Origin: an uncultured Collinsella sp.
GTDB lineage: Bacteria > Actinomycetota > Coriobacteriia > Coriobacteriales > Coriobacteriaceae
Length of the DNA: 6,017 nucleotides
NCBI GenBank assembly: GCA_900555355.1
Contig: USKV01000101.1
Location: 1-6,017, forward strand
Direction: 5' to 3'
Shown here: positions 1 to 6,017 of the stretch, in pieces
How positions within the stretch are numbered: position 1 is the stretch's first letter
How the letters are laid out: each line of letters opens with the position of its first letter
The notes under the pieces: model-generated
Seen by the model: only the letters and a program-made list of their open reading frames with translations
Database searches by the model: none
What the model was told of the DNA's origin: nothing
Program-made: the position numbers and the translations under genes

Positions 1-829
1 GCTATCGCGGTCGTTCTATCCTTGAGATGACCGAGGAGGAGATGCAGCACATTCGCGGCAACGACATCGCGATGATCTTCCAGGATCCTATGACCTCCTT
101 GAACCCGGTCTATAAGATCGGCAAGCAGGTGGGCGAGGGCCTTCGTCTGCACCGTGGCTACTCCAAGCAGGAGGCGCTCAAGCGCGCTACCGAGCTTTTG
201 GACCTCGTGGGTATCCCCGAGCCCGAGAAGCGCGTCAATGAGTATCCGCACCAGTTCTCCGGCGGTATGCGTCAGCGTGTCATGATCGCTATGGCTCTTG
301 CCTGCGATCCCGATATCCTGATTGCCGACGAGCCCACGACGGCTCTGGACGTTACCATTCAGGCTCAGATTATCGAGCTCATGCAGGAAATGCAGGAGAA
401 GAACGGCAACGCCATCATCATGATTACCCATGACCTGGGCGTCGTTGCCGATATGGCTGATAAGATCATGGTTATGTACGCCGGCCGTCCCGTCGAGTTC
501 GGTACTGCTGAGGAAATCTTCTACGAGAGTCGCCACCCCTACACCTGGGGCCTTATCCGCTCCATCCCGGAGCAGGCCATCGAAGAGAAGAAGCCGCTTA
601 CGCCGATTCACGGCAACCCGCCTTCGCTCATGAACCTGCCTGAGGGCTGCGTCTTCTCTCCTCGTTGTCCCTATGCGACGGACAAGTGCCGCAAGCAGCG
701 CCCCGAGCGCGTTGTCACCGAGTCTGGTCATTACTCTGCGTGCCACTACTCCGGTGACCCCGAGTTCCTCAAGAACGCTCCTGAGACGTCCCGTACGCGC
801 AAGGATTCCAAGAAGGGAGGCGAGGCGTA

Positions 830-830
<1 letters not shown>
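1..830 (+). CDS. oppD: Oligopeptide/dipeptide ABC transporter ATP-binding protein, OppD/DppD type (5' truncated)
   Basis: This is one of the two cytoplasmic ATPase subunits that energise uptake of peptides through an Opp/Dpp-type permease. The frame is open from the first complete codon (base 3, reading YRGRSILE) to TAA at 828-830, giving about 275 visible residues. The start and the Walker A region lie outside the window. Counting from the internal Met at base 27, I see the Q-loop (Q19 in IFQDPMTSLNP), ABC signature FSGGMRQRV (77-85), Walker B ILIADE (97-102) and H-loop His135. The C-terminal oligopeptide-transporter extension carries Cys208, Cys214, Cys221 and Cys239. In a mycobacterial Opp homologue, as I recall, such cysteines bind a 4Fe-4S cluster; metal binding here is inference. 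The stop codon overlaps the next gene's ATG by one base, so the two are translationally coupled. The family is clear, but substrate (oligo- or dipeptide, or nickel) cannot be fixed from the ATPase alone. Confidence 0.93.
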
Positions 831-1858
<1,028 letters not shown>

Positions 1859-1872
1859 TCGGTTGTTTGTCC

Positions 1873-2004
1873 GGGCCCGTGCTGGACTTAGTTTTCAGAA
1901 CGTCCTCGACCATGGAAACCCCCTTATCCTGCTCCTTCGGAGCTGCGGATAAGGGGGTTTCCTGGTCTGCGGAATGTTCTGAAAACTAAGTCCAGCACGG
2001 GCCC
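1873..2004 (+). repeat. Nested hairpin element A with a conserved internal loop (candidate structured RNA or palindromic repeat)
   Basis: The element begins 14 bases after the oppF stop. The outer arms (1873-1901 and 1976-2004) are perfect 29-base inverted repeats. Inside them are the internal-loop strands GTCCTCGACCAT (1902-1913) and TGGTCTGCGGAAT (1963-1975). Next come perfect 16-base inner arms (1914-1929 and 1947-1962) and a 17-base apex containing GCTCC-TTC-GGAGC. GACCA (1908-1912) can also pair with TGGTC (1963-1967), so nearly the whole 132 bases fold into one long hairpin. G1902 and T1975 would form a G-U pair in a + strand RNA. No T-run follows the outer or inner stem beyond three bases, so it is not a textbook intrinsic terminator, although it could act as a 3' stabiliser or weak terminator for the opp mRNA. 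No target-site duplication was seen. The + strand is assigned because the shared core reads 5'-GTCCTCG this way. Confidence 0.85.
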
Positions 2005-2069
2005 TGTGTTACCGCTGCAGGGGGGGGGCGATTCCTTGATCGCTCACTTAATCTAATGGGGAAGATAGC

Positions 2070-2095
2070 GAGGCCGGAGCTTTAGCTCCGGCCTC
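2070..2095 (+). terminator. Terminator-like GC-rich hairpin downstream of oppF
   Basis: GAGGCCGGAGC (2070-2080) pairs perfectly with GCTCCGGCCTC (2085-2095) around a TTTA loop, an 11-base-pair stem. The following bases are CTTATATAAGG rather than a run of T, so termination strength is uncertain. The hairpin could end opp transcription on the + strand. It has no better T-tract on the - strand, where GCTATCTTCC follows. Confidence 0.5.
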
Positions 2096-2186
2096 CTTAT
2101 ATAAGGGCTAGGCAAAGCCGAGCCACCAAATTTATATCAGCCCCAGAATATGTTTGAGAATCGTACTTGGAGTATGTGGCTGTAGC

Positions 2187-2307
2187 GCCGGAACGGGGGC
2201 AACTCCCCAACGCATTCCGCAGGGGGCGGTACATTTTGTAGCGCGAAGCGCGAATCAAAATGTACCGCATGCCCGAGGACGCGTTGGGAAGTTGCCCCCG
2301 TTCCGGC
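2187..2307 (-). repeat. Nested hairpin element B, inverted relative of element A
   Basis: The outer arms (2187-2213 and 2281-2307) are 27 bases long with a single C2205/A2289 mismatch. The inner arms (2226-2238 and 2256-2268) are perfect over 13 bases. The 17-base apex includes GCGC-GAA-GCGC. Read on the - strand, the internal-loop strands are GTCCTCGGGCAT (2280-2269) and CTGCGGAAT (2222-2214), and the apex centre reads CTTCG. These match element A although the stem sequences are unrelated. On the - strand the one mismatch becomes a G-U pair, so every outer-stem position is then pairable. It lies in opposite orientation to element A. There is no T-tract at either end, and no flanking duplication was seen. 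Confidence 0.85.
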
Positions 2308-2347
2308 CCGGACATATAGATCTACCTGCGCATTTACAAATTCGAAA

Positions 2348-2396
2348 ACTTTTTTCAAAAAAGTGCTTGCACAGTTCTCGAATCATAGGTTATTAT
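2348..2396 (+). promoter_or_regulatory. Promoter of tRNA-Leu with upstream A/T palindrome
   Basis: The palindrome ACTTTTTT-C-AAAAAAGT (2348-2364) lies immediately upstream of a -35-like TTGCAC (2367-2372). An 18-base spacer then leads to a -10-like TATTAT (2391-2396, five of six consensus bases). The predicted transcript start near 2403 leaves a leader of roughly 50 bases before the tRNA. The A/T-rich palindrome could be an UP element contacting RNA polymerase alpha or a protein operator. The same module precedes the tRNA-Gly/Val unit, which strengthens the call. Confidence 0.7.
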
Positions 2397-2455
2397 CTTC
2401 CTCGTTGAACGCGCGGGTCCCATCAAAAAGGAACTGCGAATCAACAACATAGCAT

Positions 2456-2545
2456 GTCGGAGTGGCGGAATTGGCAGACGCGCTAGCTTGAGGTGCTAGT
2501 GACCGCTTTTTGGTCATGCGGGTTCAAGTCCCGCCTCCGACACCA
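2456..2545 (+). tRNA. tRNA-Leu (anticodon GAG)
   Basis: This is a complete class II tRNA including an encoded CCA. The acceptor stem GTCGGAG (2456-2462) pairs with CTCCGAC (2535-2541), followed by discriminator A2542 and CCA 2543-2545. The anticodon stem CTAGC/GCTAG (2483-2487, 2495-2499) encloses loop TTGAGGT with anticodon GAG at 2490-2492, reading CUC and CUU codons. The long variable arm TGACC/GGTCA (2500-2504, 2512-2516) is typical of tRNA-Leu. The T arm is GCGGG-TTCAAGT-CCCGC (2518-2534). It has its own upstream promoter and downstream terminator, so it appears to be a single-gene unit. Confidence 0.97.
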
Positions 2546-2556
2546 TCGCATTTGAG

Positions 2557-2578
2557 AAGCCTCTTCGGAGGCTTTTTT
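2557..2578 (+). terminator. Intrinsic terminator of tRNA-Leu
   Basis: AAGCCTC (2557-2563) pairs with GAGGCTT (2568-2574) around a stable TTCG tetraloop. The T-run covers 2573-2578. This is a classic Rho-independent terminator 11 bases after the tRNA CCA end. It lies only 26 bases before the phosphatase start codon. Confidence 0.92.
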
Positions 2579-2591
2579 GTTACCGATAGAC

Positions 2592-2598
2592 GGTGAGG
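2592..2598 (+). promoter_or_regulatory. Ribosome binding site deciding the phosphatase start
   Basis: GGTGAGG lies six bases before ATG 2605 and is a reasonable Shine-Dalgarno match. A GTG at 2593 is in the same frame but sits inside this site and has no purine-rich sequence of its own upstream, so ATG 2605 is preferred. Confidence 0.65.
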
Positions 2599-2604
2599 TC
2601 CACG

Positions 2605-4950
2605 ATGGAAACGCTTGAGCGCAACGAGTGGGCAGACGTTGCCCAACTGGTCGAGATCACGAGCGATGCTGTCATCATCTGTGAGCTCGACGGAACCATT
2701 CTGCATGTGAATAATCGTTTGCTCGACCTGATGTGCGAGGAACGCGCTGACGTCATCAGCGGTGATGTCAAAGACGTTCTGTACTCGTCTGCCTTTGAGC
2801 GCGCGACCGAACATCGCCTGCCGTTTGAGACCGATGGCTCCGAGAGCGAGCTGATGCTCAAGCTGAGCGACGGGTCTTTTATTCCCGTCTTGGTTCGCGC
2901 GGGTTCCGTTACGCCTCCGCGTATCTTTGGACGTCGTGCACCGCGTGTCCTGGTGGCGCTTCACAGCATCGAAGAGCAGTATTCCCACGATCGTCAGCTC
3001 AAACGTGCGCTATCGGAGCTTAGGGTGGCGAATAAACGCCTTTCGGGTACCCTTTCAGTCATTATGAGTACCGTGGGCTCCGATGAGCTCCCCAGCTTGC
3101 TCGATACCGTTTTGAATCAGCTCGTTGGAACGCTCGATGCCTCCGGTGCGGCTATCTATTTTTCCGAGAGCGGCGGCTTTAAGCTCCGCGGTGTTTCTAG
3201 GGAGCTTGAGGATAGCTATCTGCCCGAGTTTATGCCGTACGGCGCGGGCATTCCGACCTACGTGCTTCGCGAGTCGCGTGCCTGTCGCCTGTCGATTCAG
3301 CAGGACCTTGAGGGCGACCGGGTTGCTTCGGGTATGTTCATGGATTTGGACAATCGTTCCAAGCACTTGCTGCGCGTGCAGGATATGCCCCCGTATCGCA
3401 GCGAGATCTGTCTTCCCGTGTTTTACGGCACGCAGGTCCTTGGCGTGTTGGAAGTTGGCTGGAAACGCCCCCAGGCGCCACTTGCCTATGACGTGAACGT
3501 GCTCGAGGTCATCTGCGATTACCTGTCTATTCAGCTGGTCGGCATGGCGTCGAGCTTACGTTCGCGCCGCACGGCGGAGCTCGGCCGCTCGCTCAATTTG
3601 CTGCGCGACGAACTGTTTACCTATCTCGAGGATCCCGTTGCCGCTTCGCGAGCGGTGTCGACGGAAATCTGCACGGTGCTCAATTGTCATTTCTGCCCCG
3701 TGGAATATGATGCGGGCCTCGAAACCTATGTCATCGATTTTGAGGGCGGCAGTCGTGTGCCGTTGCCGGGCGATCCGGAGTCGCTCTTCTTTTCCACCAC
3801 CGCACCAGCTGCGCGTTTGGGGGTCGCTTCCGATGGTTTTGAGCCGTCGGTGCTGGGCGGTGCGAGTGCTGATGATCTTAAGCATGTGCGCTTGACCCGC
3901 GTCGACGAATCCATGCCTATGGGCGGATGGTTGAGGGCTCATGGCCTGCCGTGCCAGGGCCTCTATGTCGATTCCGGCTTCGAGGCGGGACGCGTTCGCT
4001 CGGAGGGCGGCGGTCGGCGGAACAACGATGCGATCGTTCCCGCTGATATCGCCAAGGGGCCGACGAGGCGCGCTTTGCTGCTCCGCGATGGCAGCCAAGA
4101 ATCAATTGACGACCTTGAATACGACTACCTGGTGCATCTGGCGCATGACTTTGAGCTGATCTATGAAGGCGAGTCTCAAAAGCGCGAAGAGCGTCATATC
4201 GCTCAGACGCTTCAGATTGGCATGAGAAATTCGCTTGGTGACGTTCCGGGCATTGCAACCGATTCGGTATACCTATCGGCAACGAATTCTGCGTTGGTCG
4301 GCGGCGACTTCTATACGCTTGTCCGTCTTCCCGACGATTGTGCCGTAATGATTTTGGGCGATGTGTCCGGCAAAGGGATTGAGGCGGCGTCGATGTCGGC
4401 ACTCGTCAAGACGGCGCTGACGGCCTATGCCTGGGAGGGTGCAGGGCCTGCCCGTATGGCACGCTCGCTCAATAGCATGCTCATGGGCTTTTCGAGGGTC
4501 GAGACGTTTGTGACGGCGTTTATCGCCAAGATCGATCTTAAAGCGGGCCGCGCTACTTATTGCTCTGCGGGACATCCTCCCACTATGGTCATTAGGCCGT
4601 CGTCGACGCCGCGTGGCGGCGGCGAGACCTGCGGGGGAGAAGTGGAGCTCCTTGGGTGCCAATCGGGCGTGATCGGTGCCTTTGAGAGCATGGTCTACGA
4701 GACGGGCGTGTTTACATTCGCTCCTGGTGACATGCTATTTATGTATACCGACGGAACAATCGAAGCACGTGATCGCTCGGGTGCTTTCTTTGGCGAGCAG
4801 CGCCTTCGTGACCTTCTGCTCTCTGTCTCGGGTGAGGGCGTATCGGGAATCTGCGGCAAGGTCTTGGGCGAGCTTGATCGCTTTACCGAGTCGGCGCTGG
4901 ACGATGACATCGCGCTGGTTTCCCTTGAGTTTTTACGGGGTCGATCGTAG
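2605..4950 (+). CDS. PAS-GAF sensor PP2C-type serine phosphatase (SpoIIE/RsbU family)
   Basis: This 781-residue protein should dephosphorylate a STAS-domain anti-sigma antagonist in a partner-switching pathway. From ATG 2605, residues about 14-120 look like a PAS domain (ITSDAVIICELDGTILHVN). A helical linker follows, then a GAF domain at about 150-315 (LPVFYGTQVLGVLEVGW). A weaker, perhaps degenerate second GAF-like region runs from about 320 to 500. A connector helix (EERHIAQTLQIGMRN) precedes the PP2C domain (about 530-777). Phosphatase motifs are VGGDFY (Asp568), GDVSGKGIEAA (Asp586), YCSAGHPP, YTDGT (Asp716) and DDDIALV (Asp767 and 768), so the metal-binding acidic residues appear intact. 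The position after GGDFY is Thr, where many RsbU-like proteins have Asp. No signal peptide or membrane segment is seen, so it is probably a soluble cytosolic sensor. Its ligand is unknown. The neighbouring STAS-HATPase fusion is the obvious substrate. The family is secure; the name and signal are not. Confidence 0.92.
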   Translation: METLERNEWADVAQLVEITSDAVIICELDGTILHVNNRLLDLMCEERADVISGDVKDVLYSSAFERATEHRLPFETDGSESELMLKLSDGSFIPVLVRAGSVTPPRIFGRRAPRVLVALHSIEEQYSHDRQLKRALSELRVANKRLSGTLSVIMSTVGSDELPSLLDTVLNQLVGTLDASGAAIYFSESGGFKLRGVSRELEDSYLPEFMPYGAGIPTYVLRESRACRLSIQQDLEGDRVASGMFMDLDNRSKHLLRVQDMPPYRSEICLPVFYGTQVLGVLEVGWKRPQAPLAYDVNVLEVICDYLSIQLVGMASSLRSRRTAELGRSLNLLRDELFTYLEDPVAASRAVSTEICTVLNCHFCPVEYDAGLETYVIDFEGGSRVPLPGDPESLFFSTTAPAARLGVASDGFEPSVLGGASADDLKHVRLTRVDESMPMGGWLRAHGLPCQGLYVDSGFEAGRVRSEGGGRRNNDAIVPADIAKGPTRRALLLRDGSQESIDDLEYDYLVHLAHDFELIYEGESQKREERHIAQTLQIGMRNSLGDVPGIATDSVYLSATNSALVGGDFYTLVRLPDDCAVMILGDVSGKGIEAASMSALVKTALTAYAWEGAGPARMARSLNSMLMGFSRVETFVTAFIAKIDLKAGRATYCSAGHPPTMVIRPSSTPRGGGETCGGEVELLGCQSGVIGAFESMVYETGVFTFAPGDMLFMYTDGTIEARDRSGAFFGEQRLRDLLLSVSGEGVSGICGKVLGELDRFTESALDDDIALVSLEFLRGRS

Positions 4951-5031
4951 GTCACGACGCCTGACGGGCGAAATCTGCGCGGTTGCAGATACGTGTGCAT
5001 CGAGCGAGCTCTTTTGGGGAACCATGGTCGT

Positions 5032-5778
5032 ATGAATGAGTGGAATGACATAGCGGTTTTGACGCCACCGGGCGATATCGACATCGCCTCGGTGCCCGTG
5101 CTGCGCCGACGGTTGGATAATTTGATCAACCGGGGCGTGCGTCGCGTTGTCATCAATTGCCAGACCGTGGGCTTTATTGACTCGACGGGTTTGGCGTTTT
5201 TGCTTACACGCGCCAGAGAGCTCATGAGGCATGAGGGACTGCTTTCGCTCGTTAACGCCTCCGATGAGGTCGTTCGCTTTTTGGAAATTGCCCGACTTGT
5301 CGACATCCTTCATGTCGCGGGCCCGGCGCGTGAGTCAATTCCCGCCATTCCGGTGGGGGAGTTGCCGCGATGGAGCAAGAGCGTCGAAGTGCAGCGAGAC
5401 ATCGAGAATCTCCCGTATTATCGGCACCGTGTGGCCAAGCTCCTCGAATCACTTCCCCTGAGGCGTGATGAGCGCTATGACGTCGCATTGGCGTTGGGGG
5501 AGGCATTGGGTAACGCATATGACCATGCGGGCGGTGTTGGCTGCATCCTGACGGTTCAGGCCTATGGGGACCGTGTTGTGCTCGAGGTGCTTGATCGTGG
5601 CGTAGGCTATTCTATCGATGGGGCGAGCGAGCCGGTGGCATCCGAGGAACGCGGACGCGGTATCAAGCTTATGCGTATGCTCGTCGATAATGTGGAAGTT
5701 GCCCGTCGTACAGATGGCGCCGGCACACGTGTTCGGATGGTGAAGCTGTTTAGCTCGGCATTGGAATCGTGCGCTTAG
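5032..5778 (+). CDS. STAS-HATPase_c fusion: anti-sigma antagonist and anti-sigma/serine kinase in one protein
   Basis: This 248-residue protein joins two parts that are usually separate, as in RsbV plus RsbW or SpoIIAA plus SpoIIAB. Residues 1 to about 100 form a STAS domain with GDIDIAS near the N-terminus and the phospho-acceptor loop DSTGL (Asp50, Ser51, Thr52). A linker rich in Pro and Ile (about 100-117) leads to a HATPase_c domain (about 117-245). Its N-box is LGEALGNAYDHA (Glu157, Asn161, His165), its G1 box DRGVG (188-192) and its G2 region GRGIKLM (208-214), so ATP binding and kinase activity are plausible. I chose ATG 5032 because it starts just before the STAS fold and has GGGGA at 5016-5020 upstream (11-base spacing, a little long). 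An in-frame GTG at 4993 would add 13 residues unlike the family. It lies 81 bases after the phosphatase with no terminator between, so co-transcription is likely. No sigma factor is visible. Confidence 0.9.
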   Translation: MNEWNDIAVLTPPGDIDIASVPVLRRRLDNLINRGVRRVVINCQTVGFIDSTGLAFLLTRARELMRHEGLLSLVNASDEVVRFLEIARLVDILHVAGPARESIPAIPVGELPRWSKSVEVQRDIENLPYYRHRVAKLLESLPLRRDERYDVALALGEALGNAYDHAGGVGCILTVQAYGDRVVLEVLDRGVGYSIDGASEPVASEERGRGIKLMRMLVDNVEVARRTDGAGTRVRMVKLFSSALESCA

Positions 5779-5823
5779 GGTCTTGGCTTGGCATTATTTA
5801 CCTGCATGAACTTGCTTCGCGCA

Positions 5824-5871
5824 ACTTTTTTGAAAAAAGTACTTGCGTCTTTAGGACAACTCGCGTAAATT
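5824..5871 (+). promoter_or_regulatory. Promoter of the tRNA-Gly/tRNA-Val unit with upstream A/T palindrome
   Basis: The palindrome ACTTTTTT-G-AAAAAAGT (5824-5840) is followed by AC and a -35-like TTGCGT (5843-5848). A 17-base spacer then leads to a -10-like TAAATT (5866-5871). The module is almost identical to the one before tRNA-Leu up to the TTGC, then diverges. The predicted start near 5878 leaves only a few bases of leader. No separate terminator for the preceding fusion gene is visible. The palindrome, and a weak TTGC/GCAA stem before its T-run, might partly serve that role. Confidence 0.7.
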
Positions 5872-5883
5872 AATAACCCGCAA

Positions 5884-5959
5884 GCGGACATGGCTCAGTT
5901 GGTAGAGCACAACCTTGCCAAGGTTGGGGTCGCGGGTTCGAGCCCCGTTGTCCGCTCCA
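5884..5959 (+). tRNA. tRNA-Gly (anticodon GCC)
   Basis: This is a complete 76-base tRNA with encoded CCA. Acceptor GCGGACA (5884-5890) pairs with TGTCCGC (5949-5955), with one A-T and otherwise G-C or C-G pairs around it. The discriminator is T5956 and CCA is 5957-5959. The anticodon stem CAACC/GGTTG (5910-5914, 5922-5926) encloses TTGCCAA with anticodon GCC at 5917-5919, reading GGC and GGU. The T loop is TTCGAGC. It is followed after three bases by another tRNA, so both share a transcript. Confidence 0.97.
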
Positions 5960-5962
5960 TTT

Positions 5963-6017
5963 GGGCGTTTAGCTCAGGGGGAGAGCGCTTCCCTGACACG
6001 GAAGAGGTCAGAAGTTC
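5963..6017 (+). tRNA. tRNA-Val (anticodon GAC), 3' end beyond the window
   Basis: The 5' 55 bases of a tRNA are present: acceptor strand GGGCGTT (5963-5969), a D arm starting TAGCTCAGGGGGAGAGC, and anticodon stem CTTCC/GGAAG (5988-5992, 6000-6004) around CTGACAC with anticodon GAC at 5995-5997, reading GUC and GUU. The window ends within the T arm (AGAAGTTC), so the acceptor 3' strand and CCA cannot be checked. It is separated by three bases from tRNA-Gly. Confidence 0.92.

Larger units (their letters stand above)
1859..2455. other. 597-base non-coding spacer dense in inverted repeats
   Basis: No credible protein gene is present on either strand; the short open frames here run across hairpin arms and lack ribosome binding sites. 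From left to right the spacer holds nested hairpin A (1873-2004), a run of nine G (2020-2028), a small GCGAT/ATCGC stem (2028-2043), a GC-rich terminator-like hairpin (2070-2095) abutting a 12-base palindrome CCTTATATAAGG (2095-2106), about 80 unstructured bases, nested hairpin B (2187-2307) and the tRNA-Leu promoter region. The last 50 or so bases are probably the 5' leader of the tRNA-Leu precursor. Confidence 0.8.

Noticed and set aside
1873..2307. Elements A and B as ordinary MITE copies with terminal inverted repeats
   Set aside because: Their terminal repeats differ from each other and no flanking target-site duplication was found. Only the internal loops are shared.
1859..2345. CRISPR array in the repeat-rich spacer
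   Set aside because: The repeats are inverted and nested, not regularly spaced direct repeats, and no cas gene is nearby.
2097..2408. Three short open frames across element B
   Set aside because: They are translations of hairpin arms on both strands, overlap each other, and show no ribosome binding site or protein-like composition.
2593..2604. GTG 2593 as start of the phosphatase
   Set aside because: It lies within the GGTGAGG ribosome binding site of ATG 2605 and has no such site of its own.
4973..4990. ATCTGC/GCAGAT hairpin between the phosphatase and fusion genes as a terminator
   Set aside because: The stem is only six pairs and no T-run follows, so co-transcription of the two genes is more likely.
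4993..5031. GTG 4993 as start of the STAS-HATPase fusion
   Set aside because: The extra 13 residues do not look like a STAS N-terminus and there is no good ribosome binding site. ATG 5032 fits the domain boundary.

Overview
The window looks like a piece of a moderately GC-rich chromosome from an anaerobic actinobacterium. A gut Coriobacteriia member such as Collinsella is my best guess. That guess rests on the moderately GC-rich coding style, CCA-encoded tRNAs, an Opp/Dpp-type transporter and an actinobacterial-style phosphatase/STAS/HATPase switch. It is inference, not a database match. All recognisable genes lie on the + strand.

Layout: (1) 1-1858 holds the 3' part of an oligopeptide/dipeptide ABC transporter operon. 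It comprises a 5'-truncated OppD-type ATPase and a complete OppF-type ATPase, overlapping by one base. (2) 1859-2455 is a 597-base spacer without a credible protein gene. It contains two long nested hairpin elements (A at 1873-2004, B at 2187-2307), a shorter terminator-like hairpin between them (2070-2095), a run of nine G, and a tRNA promoter. (3) 2456-2545 is tRNA-Leu(GAG), followed by a strong intrinsic terminator. (4) 2605-5778 is a two-gene signalling unit. It encodes a PAS/GAF-containing SpoIIE/RsbU-type PP2C phosphatase and a single polypeptide fusing a STAS domain (anti-sigma antagonist type) to a HATPase_c domain (anti-sigma/serine kinase type). (5) 5884-6017 starts a tRNA operon with tRNA-Gly(GCC) and a truncated tRNA-Val(GAC).

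How the parts work together: the ATPases power peptide uptake by permease and binding proteins that are presumably encoded upstream. The phosphatase and the STAS-HATPase fusion together hold the enzymatic parts of a partner-switching circuit: sensor, phosphatase, phospho-acceptor and kinase. No sigma factor is visible, so the output is unknown.

The most unusual signal is in the spacer. Elements A and B lie in opposite orientations and have unrelated stem sequences. Read in matching orientation, they share the same nested architecture and the same internal-loop sequences: GTCCTCGNNCAT on the 5' side, CTGCGGAAT on the 3' side, and a CTTCG apex. Conserved loops with stems that differ but still pair suggest a family of structured RNA or DNA elements. 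A second signal is an almost identical 23-24 base palindrome-plus-minus-35 module upstream of both tRNA transcription units.
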